From: an uncultured Actinomycetes bacterium
GTDB taxonomy: Bacteria; Actinomycetota; Actinomycetes; Mycobacteriales; Nakamurellaceae
DNA: 64,000 nt
Direction of reading: 5' to 3'
Assembly: GCA_937926105.1 (NCBI GenBank)
Contig: CALANS010000136.1
Location: forward strand, 29,093 to 93,092
Program-made: the position numbers and the translations under genes
Part shown: positions 7,905 to 16,192 of the stretch, in pieces
Numbering within the stretch: position 1 is the stretch's first letter
How the letters are laid out: each line of letters starts with the position of its first letter
The notes under the pieces: generated by a model
Told to the model about the DNA's origin: nothing
What the model saw: the letters and a program-made list of their open reading frames with translations, nothing else
Database searches by the model: none

Positions 7905-8997
7905 CGGCGAGCAACCGGGCCAGCAGTGCCGGGTCGATGTTGCCGCCGGACACCACGGCGATCCGGGTACCGGTCGGCAATTGGTCGGAGTGGAAAAGGT
8001 GTGCCGCGACGCCGACCGCGCCACTCGGCTCGGCCACCACCCTGGCCTGCAGGGCCACCATCCGGGTCGCGTCCAGGATCTCCTGTTCGGTGACGGTGAC
8101 GATGTCCGCGACCTGTGCCTGGATGTGCCGCCAGGGCAGCTCGCCGAGGCCGAAGGCGCGCAGCCCGTCGGCGATGGTGCGGCTGGTTTGCGCCGGGGTC
8201 CACGACCCGCGCTGCCCCGACCGGAACGACTCGGCGGCGTCGCCGGCCAGTTCCGGTTCCACCCCGATGACGGCGGTGTCCGGCAGCAGCGCGGCGACCG
8301 CGGCGGCGATGCCGGAGATCAGCCCGCCGCCGGAGACCGGCACCAGGATCGCGGCCGGCGGCTGTTCCCAGGCCGGCTGCCCGGGGGCCAAGACGTCGTC
8401 GGCAATCTCCAACCCGATGGTGCCCTGTCCGGCGATCACATCCCGGTCGTCGAACGGCGCCACCAGCGGCTTGCCGGTCTCCCGGGCAATCTCCTCCGGG
8501 CGGGAGAAGCGCTGCTCGATGGGGACGAGTTCGACGGTGGCGCCGAGTGCCCGGGTCGCGTCGATCTTGCGGGCTGGGGCGTTGTCCGGGATCACGATGT
8601 GCGCGTCGACGCCGAACGCGCGGGCGGCGTAGGCGACGGCCTGGGCATGGTTGCCCGAGGAGTGCGCCAACACGCCGCGGGCGCGCAGCTCCGGGTCGAG
8701 GTTCGCAATCGCATTGAGCGCGCCGCGGATCTTGAACGCACCGACCGGTTGCAGCATCTCGGGCTTGAGCCACAGACCGGGCCAGGGGGAGCGCATCAGC
8801 GGGGTGCGCACCGCGGTCCCAGCGATGCGGGCCACGGCCCGGCGGATCTCGTCGAGGCTCACCAGGGGCTGGGTCTCCGGCGGCCCGTCGGATCCGACCC
8901 TGCTGGATTGAACCCTGCTGGATTGAACCCTGCTGGATTGAACGCCGCCGATCCCGACGGCATCGTCACCGCCGGAAACCGCCACTTCGGTTGTCAC
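7897..8997 (-). CDS. PLP-dependent threonine/serine dehydratase
   Basis: This 366-residue fold-type II PLP enzyme probably deaminates threonine (or serine) to the 2-keto acid and ammonia. The PLP lysine lies in GAFKIRGA (about residue 90), the substrate loop in SSGNHAQAVAYAA, and the phosphate-binding Gly-rich loop in PVSGGGLISG. There is no C-terminal ACT domain, so it resembles the catabolic rather than the isoleucine-biosynthetic enzyme. The N-terminal 45 residues include a tandem VQSSR repeat encoded by a 15-bp DNA repeat. The true start may lie downstream of it (for example GTG in the repeat region), leaving a standard-length enzyme. It overlaps the BKACE-like gene. Confidence 0.85.
   Translation of the reverse strand: MTTEVAVSGGDDAVGIGGVQSSRVQSSRVQSSRVGSDGPPETQPLVSLDEIRRAVARIAGTAVRTPLMRSPWPGLWLKPEMLQPVGAFKIRGALNAIANLDPELRARGVLAHSSGNHAQAVAYAARAFGVDAHIVIPDNAPARKIDATRALGATVELVPIEQRFSRPEEIARETGKPLVAPFDDRDVIAGQGTIGLEIADDVLAPGQPAWEQPPAAILVPVSGGGLISGIAAAVAALLPDTAVIGVEPELAGDAAESFRSGQRGSWTPAQTSRTIADGLRAFGLGELPWRHIQAQVADIVTVTEQEILDATRMVALQARVVAEPSGAVGVAAHLFHSDQLPTGTRIAVVSGGNIDPALLARLLADG
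8898..8942. repeat. 15-bp tandem repeat, three copies
   Basis: The unit CCCTGCTGGATTGAA occurs three times without interruption, inside the predicted N-terminus of the dehydratase gene (giving repeated VQSSR on the minus strand). The length is a multiple of three, so copy-number change keeps the frame. It could also be leader sequence if the enzyme starts further in. Confidence 0.85.
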
Positions 8998-8998
8998 G

Positions 8999-10132
8999 TC
9001 ACCGCCTCCGGAAATCGTGGAATGACCCGCGGTCTACCGAGAAGGGGCGTCCGGCGGCCACGGTGTCGGCGGGATCCATGCGGGCGGCCACCGCGCCACC
9101 CTGCTGGCCGGCCAGCAGCGCATCGTCCGGCCCCACGCTTCGCTTGACCAGCGCCAGCGCGATCGGGCCGTCCTGGAAGTGGTAGGCGACGGTGCCGATC
9201 CGGCCGACCGTGCGTCCCCGGTCGCCCTGCACGGGATCGCCGGTGACGGGCAACGTCTCGTCCGAGCCATCCAGATGCAGCAGTGCCAGCCGGCGGGGAG
9301 GCTGCCCGAGGTTGTCCACCCGGGCCACCGTCTCCTGCCCGCGGTAGCAGCCCTTGTGCAGGTGCACTGCCGTTGCCAGCCATGGCATCTCGTTGGGGAT
9401 GGTGCGCTCGTCGTTGTCCACGCCAAAGCGAGGTCGGCGGGTCGGGATGCGCAGCGCGGCGGCGGCCCAGGTACCGGCGGGCGCGATCCCGGCGGCGATC
9501 AGCGCGGACGCCGCGGCACCGACGCCGGCGCGGGGGATCACCACGTCTACCCCGTCCGGGGAGCCGCGTAGCCAGCCGCCGGCGGCTGGCCCGTCGGGCA
9601 CCAGAGCGGCGTGCCCGGCCGGTGGTACGGGCACCCGTAGTACTGCGGCCAGCGCGGCGTCGGCGTCCCGACCGGACACCGTGAGTGTCGCGACTTCGCC
9701 GGTAGTGTCGGCGATCTCGACCTTGGACCAGAACCGCATGGACTCCAGGAAGGCCAGCAGCGCGGGTGCGGCGCCCGGCTCGGTGCGCAGGTGCACGGTG
9801 CCGTCCAGATCGGCGACATCTGCCCAGTGCTCGACGCGCCCCTGGGGGGACAGCCAGAGCGCCTCGGTCGCGTCGCCGTCGGCCAGATCCGCCAGTTGCT
9901 GGCTGGCCAGCGAGTGCAACCAGGTCAGCCGGTCGGGGCCGGTGACGGTGATCTCGCCGGACGTCCACCGATCGAGCAGGACCGGCCCGCGCTGCGCGGC
10001 ACGTTGCTCGCCCAGCGGGTCGCCGTAGTGCCAGGCCAGGCCGACATCGATGCGATGCTCGTCGTCGTCCGGCGTCGCGATCGCGCCGGGCCGGGCGAGC
10101 AGCGGGGACACGGGTAACGACACGCTGCCCAT
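8999..10132 (-). CDS. ygfZ: YgfZ/GcvT-domain folate-binding protein
   Basis: The protein has 377 residues from ATG 10132. The diagnostic YgfZ motif KGCYRGQE lies near residue 258, preceded by a GcvT-like N-terminal domain (RWTSGEITVTGPDRLTWLHS region). YgfZ proteins bind tetrahydrofolate and help maintain or repair Fe-S cluster enzymes. The Cys of the motif is present. Gene order near pabC and DUF3073 matches the actinobacterial core block. It ends 1 bp from the start of the dehydratase gene on the same strand, so the two may be co-transcribed. An in-frame upstream start at 10201 exists but would give a Pro-rich extension. Confidence 0.88.
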   Translation of the reverse strand: MGSVSLPVSPLLARPGAIATPDDDEHRIDVGLAWHYGDPLGEQRAAQRGPVLLDRWTSGEITVTGPDRLTWLHSLASQQLADLADGDATEALWLSPQGRVEHWADVADLDGTVHLRTEPGAAPALLAFLESMRFWSKVEIADTTGEVATLTVSGRDADAALAAVLRVPVPPAGHAALVPDGPAAGGWLRGSPDGVDVVIPRAGVGAAASALIAAGIAPAGTWAAAALRIPTRRPRFGVDNDERTIPNEMPWLATAVHLHKGCYRGQETVARVDNLGQPPRRLALLHLDGSDETLPVTGDPVQGDRGRTVGRIGTVAYHFQDGPIALALVKRSVGPDDALLAGQQGGAVAARMDPADTVAAGRPFSVDRGSFHDFRRR

Positions 10133-10257
10133 GGTAGGCGGGGGTGACGGCGCCCCTGGTCGGGGCGGTGGTCGTGGCTTCCGGTCCGCCAGGTGCGGCA
10201 CACCTCACACCGGCTGCCGGTGCCCCCGGAGCGGCCGACCGGGCAGAATCACCGGGC

Positions 10258-11289
10258 ATGGCGGCGTATCCCGACCAGCACCCGTCCCTCGCCCCGGCCG
10301 CGAGCGAACCGGCGAATCCGGGTCCGCCCGCACCCCTGTGGACGGGCCTGCCGGACGGCATCACCCCGTACGTCGACCTGGGCCGGCAGGAGTGGTCGGC
10401 GCTGGCCGAGTCCACCCCGCTGCCGCTGACCGAGGATGAGCTGTCCCGGTTGTCCGGGCTGGGCGACCCGATCGACCTGGCCGAGGTGTCGACGGTCTAC
10501 CTGCCGCTGTCCCGGCTGCTCAACCTGTACGTGGCGGGCACCGGCATGCTGCACACCGTCACCTCCACGTTCCTGCGGGAGCGGTCCGGGCGCACCCCGT
10601 TCGTCATCGGCGTGGCCGGGTCGGTGGCGGTGGGCAAGTCGACCACCGCCCGGGTGCTGCGTGAACTGCTGGCCCGCTGGCCGGACACCCCTCGGGTGGC
10701 ACTGGTGACCACCGACGGCTTTCTGTACCCGAACGCGGTGCTGGAAGAGCGCAATCTGATGGAGCGCAAGGGTTTTCCGGAGTCTTACGATCGCCGGGCG
10801 CTGCTGCGTTTCATGGCGGCGGTCAAGTCCGGGGCGTCGGAGGTGACGGCGCCGCGCTACGACCATTTGACCTACGACATCCTGCCCGGCGATGAGCTGG
10901 TGGTGCGCAAACCGGATGTGCTGATCGTCGAGGGGCTCAACGTTCTGCAGCCGGCTCGGCTGGACGACGAGGGACGCAGTGCCTTGGCCGTATCGGACTT
11001 CTTTGACTTTTCGATCTATGTGGATGCCGCCGTCGAAGACATCCGGCAGTGGTTCGTGCACCGGTTCCTGCACTTGCGCCAGACCGCGTTCGCCGACCCC
11101 GACTCGTTCTTCCACCGGTTCTCCTCGCTCACCGACGAGCAGGCGGTGGCGATGGCCACCGAGGTGTGGTCCTCGATCAACGAGCCGAATCTGGTGGAGA
11201 ACATCCTGCCGACCCGCGGGCGGGCGAACCTGGTGCTCACCAAGGGACCCGACCATGCGGTGACGAACATCCGGCTGCGCAAGCTGTGA
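10258..11289 (+). CDS. coaA: Type I pantothenate kinase
   Basis: CoaA phosphorylates pantothenate, the first step of coenzyme A synthesis. The protein is 343 residues from ATG 10258. It shows the Walker A loop [12 protein letters not shown] (about residues 118-129), the DGFLYPN segment, [11 protein letters not shown], and the C-terminal [13 protein letters not shown] and [12 protein letters not shown] segments. This is the prokaryotic type I enzyme, normally feedback-inhibited by CoA. It is divergent from ygfZ; the 125 bp between them must hold both promoters. The N-terminal 35 residues are a Pro/Ala-rich extension. Confidence 0.95.
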   Translation: MAAYPDQHPSLAPAASEPANPGPPAPLWTGLPDGITPYVDLGRQEWSALAESTPLPLTEDELSRLSGLGDPIDLAEVSTVYLPLSRLLNLYVAGTGMLHTVTSTFLRERSGRTPFVIGVAGSVAVGKSTTARVLRELLARWPDTPRVALVTTDGFLYPNAVLEERNLMERKGFPESYDRRALLRFMAAVKSGASEVTAPRYDHLTYDILPGDELVVRKPDVLIVEGLNVLQPARLDDEGRSALAVSDFFDFSIYVDAAVEDIRQWFVHRFLHLRQTAFADPDSFFHRFSSLTDEQAVAMATEVWSSINEPNLVENILPTRGRANLVLTKGPDHAVTNIRLRKL

Positions 11290-11370
11290 CCGGGCCGGTG
11301 CCCTGGCACCGTACACGTCCCTCGGCGGTTCGACCTCCGACCTCATGACGGGTGGCCCCCCGCCGATGGT

Positions 11371-11389
11371 ACGGTAAAAGTATGACCGT
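11371..11389. promoter_or_regulatory. Candidate VapB operator overlapping the vapB start
   Basis: ACGGT (11371-11375) and ACCGT (11385-11389) form an inverted repeat with a 9-bp centre that spans the vapB ATG (11382). A promoter-like TACGGT lies at its left edge, so the mRNA may be leaderless or nearly so. Ribbon-helix-helix antitoxins typically autorepress at such sites. Confidence 0.4.
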
Positions 11390-11624
11390 CAGTAAGGTGA
11401 CCGTGAGCCTCGATCCGGTAGTCGCGGCCCGCGCGCGTCAGGATGTAGCTGAGGGACGAGCGAGGTCCGTGAGTGCTTGGCTGAACGATGCTGGCCGCGC
11501 CCGAGTGGAAAACGACGACCTTGCAGTGGTTTTGGCTGAACTGTTCGACAGCACCGGAGGTCCGCTGACCGAATACGAACTAGCGGAGGCCCGCGCCCGG
11601 CTGGCGACCGCTGAGCAGCATTGA
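11382..11624 (+). CDS. vapB: VapB-type ribbon-helix-helix antitoxin
   Basis: This 80-residue protein begins with a CopG/Arc-like ribbon-helix-helix segment (KVTVSLDPVVAARAR, then SVSAWLNDA), the DNA-binding half. A flexible acidic C-terminus (about residues 45-80) should wrap the toxin. Its stop overlaps the start of the PIN-domain gene by 3 nt, the standard antitoxin-toxin coupling. It is expected to repress its own operon with VapC as co-repressor; a candidate operator overlaps its start codon. Confidence 0.85.
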   Translation: MTVSKVTVSLDPVVAARARQDVAEGRARSVSAWLNDAGRARVENDDLAVVLAELFDSTGGPLTEYELAEARARLATAEQH

Positions 11625-11995
11625 GTCTCGTCCTCGACGCCGGTGCTCTCATTGCGGTAGACCGCGCGGATCGTGCCACGGCAGCGATCATCGAGGCGGC
11701 GCGCCTGGACCGCCGAACGGTCATCATTCCCGCCGGCGTGGTCGGCCAGGTATGGCGAGAAGGCGGTCGGCAAGCGCGGTTGGCGCGAGTGCTGCGGGCG
11801 CGAGATGTTGTCATCGAACCGCTGACCGACGCCGAGGCCCGGGCGGCGGGGGTGCTGTGCGGGCGCGCGGACACCAGCGATGTGGTTGACGCTTCGGTGG
11901 TGATCGCGGCGCGACGCCACCGCGCCACCGTGCTCACCTCGGATCGGCACGACCTCGAGGCGCTGGACCCCAGCATTCCCCTTGTTGATTGCTGA
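11621..11995 (+). CDS. vapC: VapC-type PIN-domain ribonuclease toxin
   Basis: The 124-residue PIN domain carries the acidic metal-binding set: Asp6 (LVLDAGALIAVDR), Glu47, Asp87/Asp90 (DTSDVVDASVV) and Asp108 (TSDRHDL). VapC toxins are Mg-dependent endoribonucleases, in actinobacteria often cutting tRNA or rRNA. The start is TTG 11621, overlapping the antitoxin stop. All catalytic acids are present, so the toxin looks active. The RNA target cannot be read from sequence. Confidence 0.88.
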   Translation: MSLVLDAGALIAVDRADRATAAIIEAARLDRRTVIIPAGVVGQVWREGGRQARLARVLRARDVVIEPLTDAEARAAGVLCGRADTSDVVDASVVIAARRHRATVLTSDRHDLEALDPSIPLVDC

Positions 11996-12058
11996 CGCTG
12001 CTGCGCAATCGATCATCGCGTGGTGGTGCCGACGGTCCCGGGCAGGGCGCCGTACGAT

Positions 12059-12919
12059 ATGTCGGTGACGACGCCCCAAACGTTCAAGATCGTTGCGCGG
12101 CTGGACGGTGTGCTGGTGCCGCCCAGTCTCGGCCTGTTGCGCCCGGACGATCTGGGGGTATTACGCGGTGACGGGGTCTTCGAGACCACGCTGGCGGTCA
12201 ACGGATCACCCCGGGATCTGGACGAACACCTGGCGCGGATGCAGGTCTCCGCTCGGATGATGGACCTCGCGCTTCCCGCACCGGAGGTGTGGCAGCCGGC
12301 CATCCAGGCCGTGCTGGCTGCCTGGACCGGCGGGCCGGAGATGGTGCTGCGGCTGATCGCGACCCGCGGGCCCGAGGAGGGCGGCGAACCCACCTGCTAC
12401 GTCATCGGGTCGGCGCTGGGCGAGTCGGCGACGGCCGGCCGGAACGGCATCTCCGTGCTGCTGCTGGATCGCGGGTTCCACGGGGTCGACGTGGCCGCCA
12501 AGCCGTGGCTGCTGGTGGGCGCCAAATCTCTCTCGTACGCGATGAACATGGCGGCCGGCCGGTACGCCCGGTCGCACGGCGCGGACGACGTGATCTTCAT
12601 CGACACCGACGGCAGTGTGCTGGAGGGCCCGACCTCGACCGTGGTGCTGGCCCGGGGCCGGAGCCTGGTGACCCCGCCTCGGGAGGGCATCCTGGACGGA
12701 ATCACCGCTCGTCGGTTGTTGCGGGTCGCCGAGGCCGCCGGATGGTCGACGGCCGTGCAGCCGGTGACCGCGGACGAGCTGCACTCGGCGGAGGCGCTGT
12801 TCCTGACCTCCAGCACCCGGATCCTGGCGCCCATCGTCGCGATCGACGGGACCGCGCGGGACAACGACCCTGCCGTGACGGCGGAACTGGCGAGGCTGCT
12901 GCAGGTACCCGGCGCCTGA
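12059..12919 (+). CDS. pabC: Aminodeoxychorismate lyase-like PLP enzyme (fold type IV)
   Basis: The 286-residue fold-type IV PLP enzyme is read from ATG 12059 (GTG 12020 is an alternative). Family segments are RGDGVFETTLAVNG near the N-terminus, the PLP lysine in GAKSLSYAMNM (about residue 160) and the cofactor-binding EGPTSTVVL. The expected reaction splits 4-amino-4-deoxychorismate to p-aminobenzoate and pyruvate for folate. D-amino-acid or branched-chain aminotransferases share the fold, so the substrate rests on family resemblance and on the core gene order (ygfZ, pabC, nitrobindin). Here coaA and vapBC have come between ygfZ and pabC. Confidence 0.82.
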   Translation: MSVTTPQTFKIVARLDGVLVPPSLGLLRPDDLGVLRGDGVFETTLAVNGSPRDLDEHLARMQVSARMMDLALPAPEVWQPAIQAVLAAWTGGPEMVLRLIATRGPEEGGEPTCYVIGSALGESATAGRNGISVLLLDRGFHGVDVAAKPWLLVGAKSLSYAMNMAAGRYARSHGADDVIFIDTDGSVLEGPTSTVVLARGRSLVTPPREGILDGITARRLLRVAEAAGWSTAVQPVTADELHSAEALFLTSSTRILAPIVAIDGTARDNDPAVTAELARLLQVPGA

Positions 12920-12998
12920 GCCGGCCGGCCGAGTGCATCGTTATCGGTTTGTAACATTGATGGGTGCAACATCGCGTCAGTAGCGGGCATTTAAAGGC

Positions 12999-13058
12999 AT
13001 GACAGTGATCGTCGGGGAGTCCAGCGGCGCCGAACGAGCCATCCGGTACCCGGAGTGA
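12999..13058 (+). other. Possible 19-residue leader ORF
   Basis: ATG 12999 follows AAAGG closely and opens a 19-codon frame. Its TGA overlaps the GTG of the next gene (GTGA at 13055-13058), so the two could be translationally coupled. A TAACAT hexamer at about 12951-12956 could be a -10. It may also be chance. Confidence 0.3.
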
Positions 13059-13336
13059 GCGACGGAGTGGCAGTGGGCGGAACGATCACCGGTTGGCAGC
13101 CATCCGGGCTCGATGGCGAGCGGGTCCTGCCAGCCAGGCTGCGGGCCCTCGTCGACATCCTCACCGCCGAATTGGCCGGTCGGCTGCCCTGGCCGGCGGA
13201 TCGCGTCGAGATCGGCGAGTCTGTCGCTGCGGCGCTGCTGGATCTGCGCGGGTCGGTGGCGTTCGACTCGCTGGCCGAGATGGCGTGCAGGTTGGCGGAG
13301 CACCGCCTGGTCGAGAGCCACCGGCAGGCCGGCTGA
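13055..13336 (+). CDS. Small hypothetical protein
   Basis: This 93-residue soluble protein starts at GTG 13055 and overlaps a short upstream ORF. It contains a predicted amphipathic helix (LPARLRALVDILTAELAG), a short basic loop and a Leu/Ala-rich second half. There is no signal peptide or transmembrane segment, and I recognise no family. Codon use (G/C in third position) agrees with a real gene. It marks the left edge of the accessory stretch after pabC. Confidence 0.5.
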   Translation: MSDGVAVGGTITGWQPSGLDGERVLPARLRALVDILTAELAGRLPWPADRVEIGESVAAALLDLRGSVAFDSLAEMACRLAEHRLVESHRQAG

Positions 13337-13396
13337 ACGGAAACCGCCGGCTCGCCGGCCCCGGCGTATCGTCCGGCCGCCGGGCGCCGGTGTTGA

Positions 13397-13690
13397 TCAG
13401 CGGTTCTCTAGCGTTTCGCGACCGAGAAGCGGAGCCGGGCGGCGCCGGGACCCCGAGGGAGACGCCGTCACCGCTATTCCTTCGATGGTGATCTGGCCCT
13501 GGGTCGGCTGCAGCAGCCCGGCCGCGGCGGACATCAGCGTCGACTTGCCGGCGCCGTTCGGTCCGATCAACGCCGTCACCGCGTGCGGGCGCAGCTCGAA
13601 CGAGCAGTCTCGCAGCACCCATTTTCGGCCGAAGCGCTGCCCGAGACCGTCCACCCGGAGCGGAGCGGTCGGCGCGATGGTGGCGTTCAT
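13397..13690 (-). pseudogene. Truncated ABC transporter ATPase (remnant)
   Basis: The 97 codons cover only the N-terminal third of an ABC ATPase. The Walker A loop GPNGAGKST is intact (about residues 43-51), but the Q-loop, LSGGQ signature, Walker B and His switch are all missing. The frame ends at a TAG after LLGRETLENR. The start overlaps the GntR stop by 4 nt, the normal layout of YtrA-type GntR/ABC operons, where a full ATPase of about 220-300 residues and a permease would follow. Neither follows here, so this looks like a deletion scar. A product would not hydrolyse ATP. Confidence 0.75.
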
Positions 13691-14082
13691 CTCTGTCCCT
13701 TCTCCTCGAAGACGGCATCCAACTGCGACTTGAACAGCGCCTCGACGGCGGGCCGGTCCAACCCGGAGGACCGCGCCTCGCCCAGCCAGTCGGCCAGCGG
13801 CGCCGCGAGCGGTGACGCCTCGGCGTCCACCACCCGCTCCGGTGTGGCCACCACGAATGTCCCTGCCCCGGCGCGGGTCTCGACCAGGCCCTCGGCGTCC
13901 AGCTGCCGGTAGGCCTTGAGCACCGTGTTCGGATTGATGCCCGTGGACGCGACGACCTCCCGGGCCGTCGGTAGCTGGTCACCCAGCCGCAGGTGCCCGA
14001 GCAGCAGCGCATCCCGGGTCTGCCGCACGATCTGTGCATACGCAGCGACCCCGCTGCGCCGGTCGATCCGGAACTCGATCAT
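13687..14082 (-). CDS. GntR (YtrA-type) transcriptional regulator
   Basis: This 131-residue regulator has an N-terminal winged helix (VAAYAQIVRQTRDALLLG, then QLPTAREVVASTGINPNT and VLKAYRQLDAEG) and a short C-terminal helical region instead of a large effector domain. That is the YtrA subfamily architecture, which controls adjacent ABC transporters. The gene continues into a truncated ABC ATPase with an ATGA overlap. A perfect ATACATGTAT palindrome overlaps its likely -10 just upstream, suggesting autorepression. Whether it still controls anything elsewhere is unknown. Confidence 0.85.
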   Translation of the reverse strand: MIEFRIDRRSGVAAYAQIVRQTRDALLLGHLRLGDQLPTAREVVASTGINPNTVLKAYRQLDAEGLVETRAGAGTFVVATPERVVDAEASPLAAPLADWLGEARSSGLDRPAVEALFKSQLDAVFEEKGQR

Positions 14083-14092
14083 GCAAAGAACT

Positions 14093-14102
14093 ATACATGT
14101 AT
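14093..14102. promoter_or_regulatory. Palindrome over gntR promoter (candidate operator)
   Basis: ATACATGTAT is a perfect 10-bp palindrome lying 11 bp upstream of the gntR ATG. On the minus strand it overlaps TATAGT, a good -10, placing the transcript start within a few bases of the ATG (leaderless or very short leader). It is a candidate GntR autoregulatory operator and is unusually AT-rich for this genome. Confidence 0.5.
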
Positions 14103-14210
14103 CACTATGATGATTCGAGTTCCGGCGTGCCCGGTGCGCGCGGACGAGGTACGGCGCCGAACCACGGACGGGCCGGCGCCCGCGTCGTCGCGTGTGGCAG
14201 CGTTGACCGT

Positions 14211-15281
14211 ATGAGCAGCGTCGGCAAACGCGAGGCACGGCACCGGACCGTGTCCGCCGCGTTGGCCTCCTGGTCGGACGACACGCTGCTCGCCGCGCTG
14301 GCCGCCGGCAACCAGGTGGGTATCGGAATTGGCGGGTCGACGGCGCGTATCGACGTGAGCGGAATACCGGTGTTCGTCAAGCTGGTGCGCCTGACCCGTC
14401 GGGAGAACCGAAGCGAGCATGTCCGGCGCACTTCGAACCTCTTCGGTCTGCCGACCTGGTATCAGTACGGCGTCGGCTCGGCCGGATTCGGAGCGTGGCG
14501 CGAGCTGCGGTCGCTCGAAGGCGCCACCCGATGGGTGCTGGACGGCGCCTGCGCGCACTTTCCGCTGCTGCACCACTGGCGCGTGCTGCCCCGCGCGATG
14601 GCGGCGGCTCCCGAGCTAGGGGATGCCGACGCCATCGAGGAGTCGGTTCGGTTCTGGGGCGGCTCGCTGGCCGTCCGATGCCGGCTGCGGGCATTGGCCA
14701 ATGCCCCGGCGACCCTGGTGCTCGCGCTGGAATACCTCCCCCACACGCTGCACGCGTGGCTCACCACGCAACTGTTGGCCGATCAGGATCGTGCCGCGGC
14801 GGCATGCCGTCGCGTCGAAGCCCAGCTGCTCGACGCGGTGCGCTGCATGGAGTCGCACCAGGTGTCCCATTTCGACGCACACTTCCACAACATCCTCGCG
14901 GACGATCAACGCCTCTACCTCTCGGACTTTGGGCTCGCCACGTCCCGGCACTTCGACCTCTCCGCGGCCGAGCGGCGGTTCTTCGACCAGACCGGTCGTC
15001 ACGACCGTGCATACGTGGTGACTCAGCTTGCCAACACCGTGGTCAGCACCCTCGTCGTGTCGGACGGTCCGGCCGTGCGCAATGCGTACCTGCGTCGCTG
15101 TTCTCGACGTGGCGACACTCCCGGCCTGCCCGCACCATTGGCCGCGATGGTCCGGCGCTACGCGCCGGTGGCCGAGGTGATGAACGACTTCTATTGGAGC
15201 TTGCACGCGGGCCGGCCGACCACCCGGTACCCCGCCGAACGCATCGAGAACGCCCTCGTCGCTGGTGATCTGGACGTCTGA
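14211..15281 (+). CDS. Protein-kinase-fold protein (atypical Ser/Thr or small-molecule kinase)
   Basis: The 356-residue soluble protein is read from ATG 14211. The catalytic-loop equivalent VSHFDAHFHNIL (about residues 218-229) and a DFG motif (LSDFGLA, from residue 239) identify a kinase fold. The usual HRD is HFD and the loop ends HNIL as in RIO, lipopolysaccharide or aminoglycoside kinase relatives. A beta-3 lysine candidate is in IPVFVKLVRL (about residue 50). No PASTA or transmembrane segment is present. The substrate is unknown; a small-molecule phosphotransferase is as likely as a protein kinase. It is divergent from gntR and ends 11 bp from the convergent sugar-transport operon. Confidence 0.7.
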   Translation: MSSVGKREARHRTVSAALASWSDDTLLAALAAGNQVGIGIGGSTARIDVSGIPVFVKLVRLTRRENRSEHVRRTSNLFGLPTWYQYGVGSAGFGAWRELRSLEGATRWVLDGACAHFPLLHHWRVLPRAMAAAPELGDADAIEESVRFWGGSLAVRCRLRALANAPATLVLALEYLPHTLHAWLTTQLLADQDRAAAACRRVEAQLLDAVRCMESHQVSHFDAHFHNILADDQRLYLSDFGLATSRHFDLSAAERRFFDQTGRHDRAYVVTQLANTVVSTLVVSDGPAVRNAYLRRCSRRGDTPGLPAPLAAMVRRYAPVAEVMNDFYWSLHAGRPTTRYPAERIENALVAGDLDV

Positions 15282-15292
15282 TCGACTCCCCG

Positions 15293-16192
15293 TCAGCCCT
15301 TGACCGCGCCGGCGCTGGCGCCGCGGATGAAGTATCGCTGGAAGACGAAGAACACGACGGCGGTCGGGATGGTCATCAGCAGCGCCGCCGCAAGCTTGAG
15401 CGGGAACTGGGTACTGCCTCCAAACTGCCCGGAGACCAGTTGTGCCACGCCGGTGGTCAGCGTATTCAGGCTGGGACTGTTGCGCGAGATCAGAAAGTGG
15501 GTGAATTCGTTCCACGACCCCTGGAACGACAGGATCGTCAGTGTGATCAGCGCCGGCCGGGCCATCGGCAGCACCACCGACCAGAAGGTGCGGAACGTGC
15601 CGGCCCCGTCGATCCGAGCGGCCTCCTCCACCTCCACCGGGATGGCAATGAAGAACTGCCGCATGATGAACACCCCGGCGGCGTCGGCCATCAGCGGGAT
15701 GATCATGCCGAGGTAGGAATTGAACATGTGCAGCTGCACCAGCACCAGGTACTTCGGGATCAGCAGCACGACGCCGGGCACCGCCATCACCGCGATGATC
15801 GCACCGCCCAGCGCGCGTCGACCCAGGAAATGCAGCCGGGCCAGCGCGTAGCCGGCCAACGAGTCGAAGAATAGCCGGCCCAGGGTAACGATGACCGACA
15901 CGACGATCGAGTTGACGAACCAGCGCGGGAAATCGACGGACGCGAGTTGCTGGAATGCCTTGGTGGTCCATGTTTCGGGAATCAGGCCGAGTGGATTCGC
16001 GGTGGCGTCGGCGTCGGTCTTGAATGACGTCGCGATCTCGATCAGAAACGGGTAGATGTACAGGATCGCAAACGCGATCAACACCAGGTAGGAGATCACC
16101 GTGCGCAGCAGGTGCCAGCCACGGTGCCGCACTCTCCCGGTGGATAGTGGCGCCAGCGGGGCGCGAGTGGGGCTGGCGGCGATGGTGCTCAT
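15293..16192 (-). CDS. Carbohydrate ABC transporter permease (MalG/CUT1 type)
   Basis: This 299-residue inner-membrane protein has six predicted helices. The cytoplasmic EAA loop EVEEAARIDGAGTFRTFW (about residues 195-212), which contacts the ATPase, is typical of MalG-like CUT1 permeases. The C-terminus FQRYFIRGASAGAVKG is also typical. It is the third gene of a minus-strand operon (binding protein, MalF-like, MalG-like) and its start overlaps the MalF-like gene by 4 nt. No ATPase gene follows; the transporter probably borrows a shared MsiK-type ATPase encoded elsewhere, as other actinobacterial CUT1 systems do. Confidence 0.92.
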   Translation of the reverse strand: MSTIAASPTRAPLAPLSTGRVRHRGWHLLRTVISYLVLIAFAILYIYPFLIEIATSFKTDADATANPLGLIPETWTTKAFQQLASVDFPRWFVNSIVVSVIVTLGRLFFDSLAGYALARLHFLGRRALGGAIIAVMAVPGVVLLIPKYLVLVQLHMFNSYLGMIIPLMADAAGVFIMRQFFIAIPVEVEEAARIDGAGTFRTFWSVVLPMARPALITLTILSFQGSWNEFTHFLISRNSPSLNTLTTGVAQLVSGQFGGSTQFPLKLAAALLMTIPTAVVFFVFQRYFIRGASAGAVKG

